Source: Prevotellaceae bacterium (GTDB taxonomy: Bacteria; Bacteroidota; Bacteroidia; Bacteroidales; UBA932). From it: DNA of 14,354 bases. Under the pieces are notes generated by a model that did no database searches, was not told the DNA's origin, and saw only the letters and a program-made list of their open reading frames with translations. The stretch spans positions 1-14,354 of the forward strand of contig JAIROF010000209.1 of NCBI GenBank assembly GCA_031257655.1, read 5' to 3'. How positions within the stretch are numbered: position 1 is the first letter of the stretch; the number at the start of each line of letters is the position of its first letter. Below, in pieces: positions 1-5,895 of the stretch. The translations under genes were made by a program, and so were the position numbers.

Positions 1-2
1 CT

Positions 3-25
3 TGAGGTCACAATTTGTGACCTCA
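3..25. repeat. Perfect 23-bp palindrome downstream of ilvB
   Basis: Two 11-base arms, TGAGGTCACAA and TTGTGACCTCA, are exact reverse complements around a single central T. The element lies 42 bases beyond the ilvB stop codon, where ilvN would be expected to start. There is no T-run on either side, so it is not an obvious intrinsic terminator. It could be a dimeric-regulator operator, the hairpin of a repeat element, or part of a coding remnant: on the minus strand one frame across it reads MRSQIVTS, which resembles a short stretch of ORF6N-domain proteins. The window ends too soon to decide. Confidence 0.8.
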
Positions 26-66
26 TATTGAGTATCAGGCAAATAAATTCATCATCGGCCAAAAAT

Positions 67-1755
67 CTACTCAAACCTGATGTTGTCGAGCGACGCCCCG
101 GCGGGTATCATGGGGAAAACGTTTCCTTCGGGCTGTACGGCAACCTCGAGCAGGTAGGCTCCGCTGTAGGCAAACATTTCGTCCACGGCGTCGCGCAGCT
201 CCGCCCGCTCCGACACGCGCCTGCCGCGGATGCCGTACGCTTCGGCGAGCTTCACAAAGTCGGGGTTGACCATTGGCGTGGCGACGTACCGCCTGCCGAA
301 AAACAGCTCCTGCCACTGCCGCACCATGCCCAGAAAGCCGTTGTTGAGCAGCACCATCTTCACGCCTATTTGCTCCTGCATGATGGTGCCCAGCTCCTGA
401 ATGGTCATCTGTATGCCGCCGTCGCCCACAAAGAGCACCACCTCGCGGTTTGGCGCGGCCACCTTTGCGCCGATGGCCGCCGGCAGCCCGAAGCCCATGG
501 TGCCCAAGCCGCCCGAGGTGACGATGGAGCGCGGCTGCGCCACCTCAAAGTAGCGTGCCGCCACCATTTGCTGCTGCCCAACGTCGGTGGCCAGGATAGC
601 CTTGCCGCCCGTCTTTTGGCTGATTTGGTGCACCGCTTCGCCCATCGTGATGGCGCCTTTGCCGGGGTGCAGCTGCGGCGCGATGACCCGGGCAAACTCC
701 TGCGCGGCGTACGGCTCAAACGAGCTTATCCAGCCCGCGCGCCGGGCTTCGGAAACCGCCTGCGCCAGCAGCGGGAGGCTCTCCTTGAGGTTGGCCAGCA
801 CCGGAAAGTCGGCCTTTATGCTCTTGCTGATCTCCGCCCTGTCTATCTCCAGGTGCACGACCTTTGCCTGCCGGGCGTAGGCGCTCGTGTCGCTTGTTAT
901 GCGGTCGTCGAAGCGCATGCCGATGGCGATGAGCACGTCGCACTCGTTGGTTTTCTTGTTGGGGGCGTAGCCGCCGTGCATGCCCAGCATGCCCATGTTG
1001 AGCGGGTGGTTAGACGGCGCCACCGATTTCCCCAGCAGCGTCCAGCCAAAGGGGATGTCGGCTTTTTCGAGCAGCGCCAGCAGCTCCTTTTCGGCGTTGG
1101 CCAGCTCCACGCCCTGGCCTACCAGCGCAAAGGGCTTTTGTGCCCCGTTGATGGCCGCCGCCGCCGCCGCCACCTCCGCCTCGTTCACCTGCGGCGTGGG
1201 GACGTAGCTGCGGACGAAGCTGCATTTCTCGTAGCGAAAGTCGCAGCTGCCCACCTGCGCATTTTTGGTGAAGTCTACCACCACCGGCCCCGGGCGCCCG
1301 CTGCGGGCTATGTAGAACGCTTTGGCGATGATGTGCGGCACCTCTGCGGCGTCGGTAATTTGGTAGTTCCACTTGGTGATGGGCATGGAGATGCCGATGA
1401 AGTCGGTTTCCTGAAAGGCGTCGGTGCCCAGCAGCGGCGACCCCACCTGCCCCACGATGCACACCAGCGGGGTGGAGTCGATCATGGCGTCGGCAAGCCC
1501 CGTGGTGAGGTTCGTCGCGCCGGGGCCGCTGGTGGCAATCACCACGCCGGTTTTGCCGCTCACCCGCGCGTACCCCTGCGCCGCGTGCACTGCCCCCTGC
1601 TCGTGCCGCGTAAGAATGTGCCGCAGCCGGTCGGTGTGGTAGTACAGCCGGTCGTACACGGGCATGATGGTACCCCCGGGATACCCAAAAATCGTGTCCA
1701 CGTTTTCTTTTATCAGCGAAAGCAAAAACGCCTCGCTGCCTGTTACTTTTCCCAT
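67..1755 (-). CDS. ilvB: Acetolactate synthase large (catalytic) subunit
   Basis: Acetolactate synthase (acetohydroxyacid synthase) is a ThDP-, FAD- and Mg-dependent cytosolic enzyme. It condenses two pyruvates to 2-acetolactate, or pyruvate with 2-oxobutyrate to 2-aceto-2-hydroxybutyrate: the first common step of valine, leucine and isoleucine synthesis. The 562-residue protein has the usual family length and domain order. The N-terminal pyrimidine-binding domain carries FGYPGGTIMPVYD (23-35) and the catalytic glutamate in RHEQGA (E52). The middle domain includes GMLGMHG (255-261). The C-terminal diphosphate domain has the GDG...NN ThDP motif from G445 to N472. The ATG start is followed by the conserved TGSEAF. 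It lies 182 bp downstream of ilvD on the same strand, so the two probably form one operon. The small regulatory subunit ilvN is not visible; only 66 bp remain before the window edge and no ilvN start is seen there. Confidence 0.97.
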   Translation of the reverse strand: MGKVTGSEAFLLSLIKENVDTIFGYPGGTIMPVYDRLYYHTDRLRHILTRHEQGAVHAAQGYARVSGKTGVVIATSGPGATNLTTGLADAMIDSTPLVCIVGQVGSPLLGTDAFQETDFIGISMPITKWNYQITDAAEVPHIIAKAFYIARSGRPGPVVVDFTKNAQVGSCDFRYEKCSFVRSYVPTPQVNEAEVAAAAAAINGAQKPFALVGQGVELANAEKELLALLEKADIPFGWTLLGKSVAPSNHPLNMGMLGMHGGYAPNKKTNECDVLIAIGMRFDDRITSDTSAYARQAKVVHLEIDRAEISKSIKADFPVLANLKESLPLLAQAVSEARRAGWISSFEPYAAQEFARVIAPQLHPGKGAITMGEAVHQISQKTGGKAILATDVGQQQMVAARYFEVAQPRSIVTSGGLGTMGFGLPAAIGAKVAAPNREVVLFVGDGGIQMTIQELGTIMQEQIGVKMVLLNNGFLGMVRQWQELFFGRRYVATPMVNPDFVKLAEAYGIRGRRVSERAELRDAVDEMFAYSGAYLLEVAVQPEGNVFPMIPAGASLDNIRFE

Positions 1756-1764
1756 TGAATTTTA

Positions 1765-1876
1765 GATTTTTATGATTTGCGCAGATTTTTATGATTTGCG
1801 CAGATTTTAGCCATTTGGCTGCGCCGAGCTCCGCTACGCTCCGGTTCTTCCGCTGCGTAAATCGTAAAAATCCGCG
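1765..1876. repeat. Foldback-like repeat between ilvD and ilvB
   Basis: Two perfect 19-base direct copies of GATTTTTATGATTTGCGCA lie at 1765-1783 and 1784-1802, with a partial third after them. A diverged inverted copy lies at 1853-1876 (reverse complement CGCGGATTTTTACGATTTACG, about 3-4 mismatches over 21). Between the arms is a GC-rich core with CTCCGCTACGCTCCGG. The whole piece fills most of the 182-bp ilvD-ilvB gap and could form a long imperfect hairpin in mRNA. The rest of the gap (1877-1937) holds nothing I recognise. Confidence 0.7.
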
Positions 1877-1937
1877 TTACCTGCGTGCTATTTTTACGCA
1901 AAACTATGCCGAGCGCAGTATAAAGCCTAACCAGCTT

Positions 1938-3767
1938 TCAGCTTTCAACTCTCCTCACCGCTCCTTTGTCGGCCGAGCTGACCATGCCGGCGTAGGCTTG
2001 GAGGGCTTTGCTCACTTCGCGCCTGCGCGAGGCGGGGGTGTAGGCCTGCTTTCCCCGCACCTGCTCCTGCGCCCTGCGCTGCGCCAGCGCTTCGCTCGAG
2101 AGCTTTACGTTGATGCTGCGGCGCGGGATGTCTATTTCGATGACGTCGCCGCTGCGCAGCAGCGCCAGCTCGCCGCCCGCCGCCGCCTCGGGCGATATGT
2201 GCCCGATGGACAGGCCCGACGTTCCGCCCGAAAAGCGTCCGTCGGTGATGAGCGCGCAGGCTTCGCCCAGCTGCCTGCTTTTGATGTACGAGGTGGGGTA
2301 GAGCATCTCCTGCATGCCGGGGCCGCCGCGCGGACCTTCGTAGCGGATGACCACCACGTCGCCCGCCTGCACCTGCCCGCCGAGGATGCCGTCGCACGCC
2401 TCCTCCTGCGATTCAAAAACCTTGGCGCGGCCGCTAAAGGTGAGCAGCTTTTCGTCCACCCCCGCCGTTTTCACGATGCAGCCGTCGGCGGCAATGTTGC
2501 CAAACAGCACGGCCAGCCCGCCGTCTTTGCTGTAGCAGTGCTGCGCGCTGCGGATGCAGCCGCTCTCGCGGTCTTTGTCCAGCTCGCGGTAGGCGGCGCT
2601 TTGCGACCCCATTACCCGGCTTGCCTTTCCGCCGGGTGCGCTCAGGTACAGGGCGGCTGCCTCCGGCGCCGCGCCGGGGCGCATGACGTCGTACCGGTCT
2701 ATGGCTTGCCGCAGCGTGAGGCCGTCGGCGCGGTGCGTGGCGGTGTGCAGCAGCCCTGCGCGGTCGAGCTCCGCCATGATGCCCAGCACCCCGCCGGCGC
2801 GGTTGACGTCCTCCATGTGGTAGTCGTGCGTGTTGGGCGCCACCTTGCAGAGCACGGGTACTTTTCGCGACAGCGCGTCGATGTCGCGCATGGTAAAATC
2901 TACGCCCGCCTCCTGCGCCACGGCGAGGAGGTGCAGCACCGTGTTCGACGATCCGCCCATGGCGATGTCCAGCGTCATGGCGTTGAGGAATGCGCTGCGG
3001 GTGGCAATGGCGCGGGGCAGCGCGCTCGGGTCGTCGCGCTCGTAGCAGCGGTGCGCCATTTCGACGATGCGCTCGGCGGCGGCGTCCAGCAGCTTTAGGC
3101 GGTTGGCGTGGGTGGCGACAACCGTTCCGTTGCCGGGCAGCGCCAGCCCTATGGCTTCGCAGAGGCAGCTCATGGAGTTGGCGGTGAACATCCCCGAGCA
3201 GGAGCCGCACGTGGGGCAGGCGCCGGCTTCGACTTGCCGCAGCGCGTCGTCGCTCACGCTCGCGTCGGCGCTCATCACCATCACGTCTATCAGGTCGTAC
3301 TTTTTGCCGCCCACCACGCCCGCCTCCATGGGGCCGCCCGACACAAAAATCGCGGGAATGTTGAGGCGCATGGCCGCCATGAGCATGCCCGGCGTAATCT
3401 TGTCGCAGCTGCTGATGCACACCATGGCGTCCACGCAGTGGGCGTTGCACATGTACTCCACGCTGTCGGCAATGAGGTCGCGCGAGGGCAGGGAGTAGAG
3501 CATCCCGCCGTGCCCCATGGCAATGCCGTCGTCTATGGCAATGGTGTTAAATTCGGCGGCAAAGCAGCCGCGCTTTTCCACCTCGGCTTTTACGCGCTGC
3601 CCGGCTTCGTGCAGGTGCACGTGCCCGGGCACCAGCTGCGTAAACGAGTTGACTACGGCAATAACAGGGCGGCCCATTTGCTCCGGCTTCATGCCGTTGG
3701 CGAGCCACAGGCTGCGCGCTCCCGCCATCCGGCGGCCTTGTGTGGATGCTGCGCTGCGAAGCTTCAT
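1938..3767 (-). CDS. ilvD: Dihydroxy-acid dehydratase
   Basis: IlvD dehydrates 2,3-dihydroxy-isovalerate and 2,3-dihydroxy-3-methylvalerate to the 2-oxo acid precursors of valine/leucine and isoleucine. It is a cytosolic iron-sulfur enzyme of the IlvD/EDD family. The 609-residue protein matches the E. coli-type enzyme (about 616 residues) from end to end. It has VNSFTQLVPGHVHL (39-52), the signature CDKITPGM (121-128) with a probable cluster cysteine at 121, and CPTCGSCSGMFTANSM (184-199). The C-terminal half holds IVKTAGVDE, YEGPRGGPGMQEML and LITDGRFSGGTSG. The ATG at 3767 begins the conserved LRSAASTQGRRMAGAR region, so the start is secure. E. coli-type enzymes carry an oxygen-labile [4Fe-4S] cluster; the same is inferred here. 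A terminator-like hairpin about 50 bases upstream suggests attenuation control. Confidence 0.97.
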   Translation of the reverse strand: MKLRSAASTQGRRMAGARSLWLANGMKPEQMGRPVIAVVNSFTQLVPGHVHLHEAGQRVKAEVEKRGCFAAEFNTIAIDDGIAMGHGGMLYSLPSRDLIADSVEYMCNAHCVDAMVCISSCDKITPGMLMAAMRLNIPAIFVSGGPMEAGVVGGKKYDLIDVMVMSADASVSDDALRQVEAGACPTCGSCSGMFTANSMSCLCEAIGLALPGNGTVVATHANRLKLLDAAAERIVEMAHRCYERDDPSALPRAIATRSAFLNAMTLDIAMGGSSNTVLHLLAVAQEAGVDFTMRDIDALSRKVPVLCKVAPNTHDYHMEDVNRAGGVLGIMAELDRAGLLHTATHRADGLTLRQAIDRYDVMRPGAAPEAAALYLSAPGGKASRVMGSQSAAYRELDKDRESGCIRSAQHCYSKDGGLAVLFGNIAADGCIVKTAGVDEKLLTFSGRAKVFESQEEACDGILGGQVQAGDVVVIRYEGPRGGPGMQEMLYPTSYIKSRQLGEACALITDGRFSGGTSGLSIGHISPEAAAGGELALLRSGDVIEIDIPRRSINVKLSSEALAQRRAQEQVRGKQAYTPASRRREVSKALQAYAGMVSSADKGAVRRVES

Positions 3768-3922
3768 ACGAAAAAAATGTTTGGTTGGTTGCTGTAACGG
3801 TTAAAAATGCGCCCCAATAAAAAACCCCGACGTTGCGTTCGGGGCTGCTGCGCGGTGTGGCTACGCCTGCCGGCCGCTGCTGCCGCTGCCGGAGCGCGCG
3901 CAATTGTTGCTGCCTTGCCCAT
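3764..3922 (-). CDS. Possible 52-codon ORF overlapping the ilvD start
   Basis: An ATG at 3922 opens a 52-codon frame starting MGKAATIARAPAAAAAAGRR and ending NIFFV. Its TGA overlaps the ilvD ATG (ATGA), the arrangement of translational coupling. Another short frame of 26 codons (3925-4005, starting MRVGGELPSW) ends two bases upstream of this ATG. Neither shows the run of Ile/Val/Leu codons expected of a classical ilv leader peptide. The frame also runs straight through the terminator-like hairpin. It may simply be an open frame in GC-rich leader RNA. No family is recognised. Confidence 0.18.
   Translation of the reverse strand: MGKAATIARAPAAAAAAGRRSHTAQQPRTQRRGFLLGRIFNRYSNQPNIFFV
3819..3844 (-). 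terminator. Intrinsic terminator-like hairpin in the ilvD leader (putative attenuator)
   Basis: On the minus strand CCCCGA, an 8-base loop ACGCAACG and TCGGGG form a 6-bp GC-rich stem, followed directly by TTTTTT and ATT. It lies about 50 bases before the ilvD ATG. No other minus-strand gene exists between it and the divergent tRNA, so it can only act on ilvD leader transcripts. A GGGGC at 3811-3815, just after the T-run, could pair with the GCCCC at 3844-3848 that starts the stem, giving a competing fold. The signal sensed is unknown. Confidence 0.6.
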
Positions 3923-4070
3923 GCTCAATCGGCCATGCTCCCTGCCGGCCAGGAGAGCAAATCGGCAAACGGCCTCCACGACGGCAGCTCGCCCCCTACC
4001 CGCATGGGCAGGTGCTGATAGCCAGCCGCTACCGTGTTCAGGATGCCTGTGTTGGCAAAATTTTGCTGCG

Positions 4071-4078
4071 CAAAGATA
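4071..4078 (-). promoter_or_regulatory. Bacteroidota-type -7 element for ilvD
   Basis: The minus strand reads TATCTTTG, matching the TAnnTTTG -7 consensus of the Bacteroidota primary sigma factor. No good TTTG-like -33 element stands at the usual 19-21 base spacing. Transcription from here would give a leader of nearly 300 nt containing the terminator-like hairpin. Confidence 0.4.
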
Positions 4079-4119
4079 AGGCTTTTTTCGCAACCTGCGG
4101 TTTTTTGGAATATTTTTTT

Positions 4120-4127
4120 TACCTTTG
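4120..4127 (+). promoter_or_regulatory. Bacteroidota-type -7 element for the tRNA gene
   Basis: TACCTTTG followed by CAGC matches TAnnTTTG and lies 36 bases before the tRNA 5' end, back-to-back with the ilvD element. The upstream region is T-rich but lacks a clear -33 motif at standard spacing. Confidence 0.5.
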
Positions 4128-4163
4128 CAGCGTTCAACGGTCAAACAACCGTTTTCGTAGCAT

Positions 4164-4237
4164 GGGGTGTTAGCTCAGCTGGCCAGAGCGCTTGCATGGC
4201 ATGCAAGAGGTCATCGGTTCGACTCCGATACGCTCCA
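4164..4237 (+). tRNA. tRNA-Ala (anticodon GGC)
   Basis: The 74-base sequence folds as a full cloverleaf. The acceptor stem pairs GGGGTGT with ACGCTCC (two G-U pairs) with discriminator A at 4237. The D arm is GCTC...GAGC. The anticodon stem CTTGC/GCAAG encloses the loop ATGGCAT, giving anticodon GGC, which reads alanine codons GCC and GCU. The T arm is ATCGG TTCGACT CCGAT. No CCA is encoded in the gene. It is the only plus-strand gene in the window and is divergent from ilvD. Confidence 0.95.
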
Positions 4238-4240
4238 CAG

Positions 4241-4284
4241 AAAGCAGCGCTGCGCAGGTTTGCGCAGCGCTGCTTTGGCTTTTG
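4241..4284 (+). terminator. Terminator hairpin after tRNA-Ala
   Basis: AAAGCAGCGCTGCGCA (4241-4256) and TGCGCAGCGCTGCTTT (4261-4276) are perfect 16-base reverse complements around the 4-base loop GGTT, followed by GGCTTTT. The stem starts three bases after the tRNA 3' end. The T-run is short and partly in the stem, but position and strength fit a transcript terminator or a 3'-end processing barrier. Confidence 0.7.
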
Positions 4285-4341
4285 GGGCGCTCTAAAAGCT
4301 GCAAAATCAATGCGGCAAAAGCGGTGCCTGCTAAAGTAAAT

Positions 4342-4390
4342 GAGCGCAGCAAATGAGCGCTTCGCCGAGGGAGCGTAGCGCAGCGTTTGG
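4342..4390 (+). repeat. Dispersed 49-bp repeat, copy A
   Basis: Starting GAGCGCAGCAAATGAGC and ending GGAGCGTAGCGCAGCGTTTGG, this stretch matches the reverse complement of 8530-8578 at 40 of 49 positions by eye, without gaps. The following bases (GGTTTTTAGCGGTTACC) also resemble those after the other copy. It lies in the 279-bp gap between the tRNA and the end of the TolC gene. Apart from the tRNA hairpin, this repeat and the G-tract, that gap holds nothing recognisable. Confidence 0.65.
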
Positions 4391-4482
4391 GGTTTTTAGC
4401 GGTTACCTTTATAATTTCGGCTGTTTTTTTTGCGGTAGCGGGCTGGCGCACGCCATCAGCCGCATCCGGTGGGCGTTAGCCG

Positions 4483-4511
4483 GCGCATGGCCGGGGGGGG
4501 GGGGCATGCGC
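4483..4511. repeat. G12 tract flanked by a 7-bp inverted repeat
   Basis: Twelve consecutive G residues (4493-4504) sit between GCGCATG (4483-4489) and CATGCGC (4505-4511), which are reverse complements. The element ends five bases from the stop codon of the TolC-like gene. On the sense strand of that gene the mRNA would carry a C12 tract in the loop of a 7-bp hairpin. There is no T-run, so it is not a normal terminator. The homopolymer length may be inexact because of sequencing error. Confidence 0.75.
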
Positions 4512-4516
4512 AATTT

Positions 4517-5887
4517 TTACAGCGTTATTTGCTTGCCGCTGTAGAAGTCCAGGATTTTTTCGGCAAAGATGTAGCTGAACTTTGCCTGCGATTCTTCGGA
4601 GAGGCTGCGCGTGAAGGTGGTTTTTGCTTCGGTGAGCTCGTACACGCTCGATTTTCCGGTTTGGTACTTGGATTCGGCGTAGCGAAAGGCTTCGCGGGCG
4701 GCCTCGACCGATTTTTGCGCCGCGCGGTAGTTCTTCTGCGCCGCCACTGCGCTGTGGTAGGCCTGCTGAATTTCCTTGTAGAGCGTTTTTTTCGCGTCCT
4801 CCAGCGCCAGCTGGCGGCTGCTGATGTTGATTTGCGCCGCGCGCACGCTGTTTTTCGTCGCAAAGCGGTTGAAGACGGGTATGCGTAGCGACAGCCCTAC
4901 GTACTCCTGCAGGTTTTCGCCCAGCTGGGTAGAAAAGCCTTCGTTGGGGATGATGGAGTTGTTGGCGCGAAAGTAGCGGTCGCTCATGCCCATGCTGAGG
5001 CTGAGCTGGGGGTAGTAGCCGGATTCGGCCACCTTAAGCGAAAATCGGCTCCCCTCGAGCTGCAGCTCGGCTTCGCGAATTTGCGGCTTTACGGAGAGGG
5101 CTTCGCCGTAGATTTTTTCGGACGACGGAACGGCATCCTCCACCACCAGCGCTGCGCTGTCGAGCCCGCCGGGGAGGGCGACGTCGAAGCGGCTCACGTC
5201 CGGCAGCTCCAGCAGCTGGGCAAGGGTGAGCAGGCTTAGGCTCACGTCGTTTTCGGCGGCGGTTACGCGGGCTTCGTCGGAGGCCTGCTGCGACTTTATT
5301 TCGTAGAGCTGCGCCAGCGGAACGTTGCCGGCGTCGACCATCGCCTCCGTTTTCTTCACGTTTTCCGACGTAAAGCGCAGCGTTTCTTCGCTTATCTTGC
5401 AGATTTCTTTCTTCAGCAGCACGTCAAGAAAGGCGCGAGCCACCGCAATGGCGACGTTTTCTTTGGCCCTGTTGAGCGCTGCCTCCGCCGCCTTCACGCT
5501 GTACTCCCGAACCTTTACTTCGTTGGGCAGCTGAAATCCGGTGAACAGCGGCATGCTCGACGAAAGGGAGAACGACGTGTTGCTCGACATTTTTTGGTTG
5601 GTGATGGCGCCCTTAGTATCCTCCACGCTGCCGAACGAAAACGACTGGTCTACGCCGGCGCTAAGGTTGGGAAGCCGGCTGTGCTTTGCCGTGTGCAGGT
5701 CTATCATCCGCGATTCGTAGCTGATGGCTTCCATTTTTATGCTCAGGTTGTGGGCTACAGCGCGCTCAATGCACCTCTCCAGCGTCCACGCCTGCGCCTG
5801 TATCTGCTCCTGCGCACCTGCGCGGCAGCAGAGCATCAGCGCGGCGGTGCAGGTCAATATTTTTTTCATCGGATGTGCTTTTTTCAT
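4517..5887 (-). CDS. TolC-family outer membrane efflux protein
   Basis: Outer membrane factor that forms the exit duct of a tripartite exporter. The protein begins with a signal peptide (hydrophobic ILTCTAALMLCC, then RAGAQ, a plausible signal peptidase I site). It shows the two-fold OEP layout: a first repeat with WTLERCIERAVAHNLSIKM, SAGVDQSFSFGS and long helices (about 130-225), and a second with PQIREAELQLEGSRFSLKVAESGYYPQLSLS (about 287-320) and a C-terminal helical stretch with KYQTGKSSVYELTEAK. The 456-residue length is normal. Two starts are possible: ATG at 5887, eight bases after the adaptor stop, or ATG at 5869, six codons later, which gives a more typical signal peptide (MKKILTC). 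It closes the permease-adaptor-TolC set and is probably co-transcribed with the adaptor. The substrate is unknown. Confidence 0.92.
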   Translation of the reverse strand: MKKAHPMKKILTCTAALMLCCRAGAQEQIQAQAWTLERCIERAVAHNLSIKMEAISYESRMIDLHTAKHSRLPNLSAGVDQSFSFGSVEDTKGAITNQKMSSNTSFSLSSSMPLFTGFQLPNEVKVREYSVKAAEAALNRAKENVAIAVARAFLDVLLKKEICKISEETLRFTSENVKKTEAMVDAGNVPLAQLYEIKSQQASDEARVTAAENDVSLSLLTLAQLLELPDVSRFDVALPGGLDSAALVVEDAVPSSEKIYGEALSVKPQIREAELQLEGSRFSLKVAESGYYPQLSLSMGMSDRYFRANNSIIPNEGFSTQLGENLQEYVGLSLRIPVFNRFATKNSVRAAQINISSRQLALEDAKKTLYKEIQQAYHSAVAAQKNYRAAQKSVEAAREAFRYAESKYQTGKSSVYELTEAKTTFTRSLSEESQAKFSYIFAEKILDFYSGKQITL

Positions 5888-5895
5888 GCTACGGG

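Noticed and set aside
28..1758. 576-codon plus-strand open frame covering all of ilvB
   Set aside because: It is the antisense shadow of a GC-rich gene with strong third-position bias. The minus-strand frame encodes an unmistakable acetolactate synthase, and the plus frame yields a His/Arg/Ala-rich product with no family features.
1791..3797. Long plus-strand open frames opposite ilvD
   Set aside because: Same codon-bias shadow; low-complexity Arg/Ala/His-rich translations and no ribosome binding or domain support.
3845..4163. T-box riboswitch ahead of ilvD
   Set aside because: I could not find a T-box bulge sequence or specifier loop, and this element is not typical of Bacteroidota; only the terminator-like hairpin is supported.
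4238..4516. Small plus-strand frames after the tRNA
   Set aside because: They run through the hairpin, the dispersed repeat and the G-tract with no coding signature or recognisable product.
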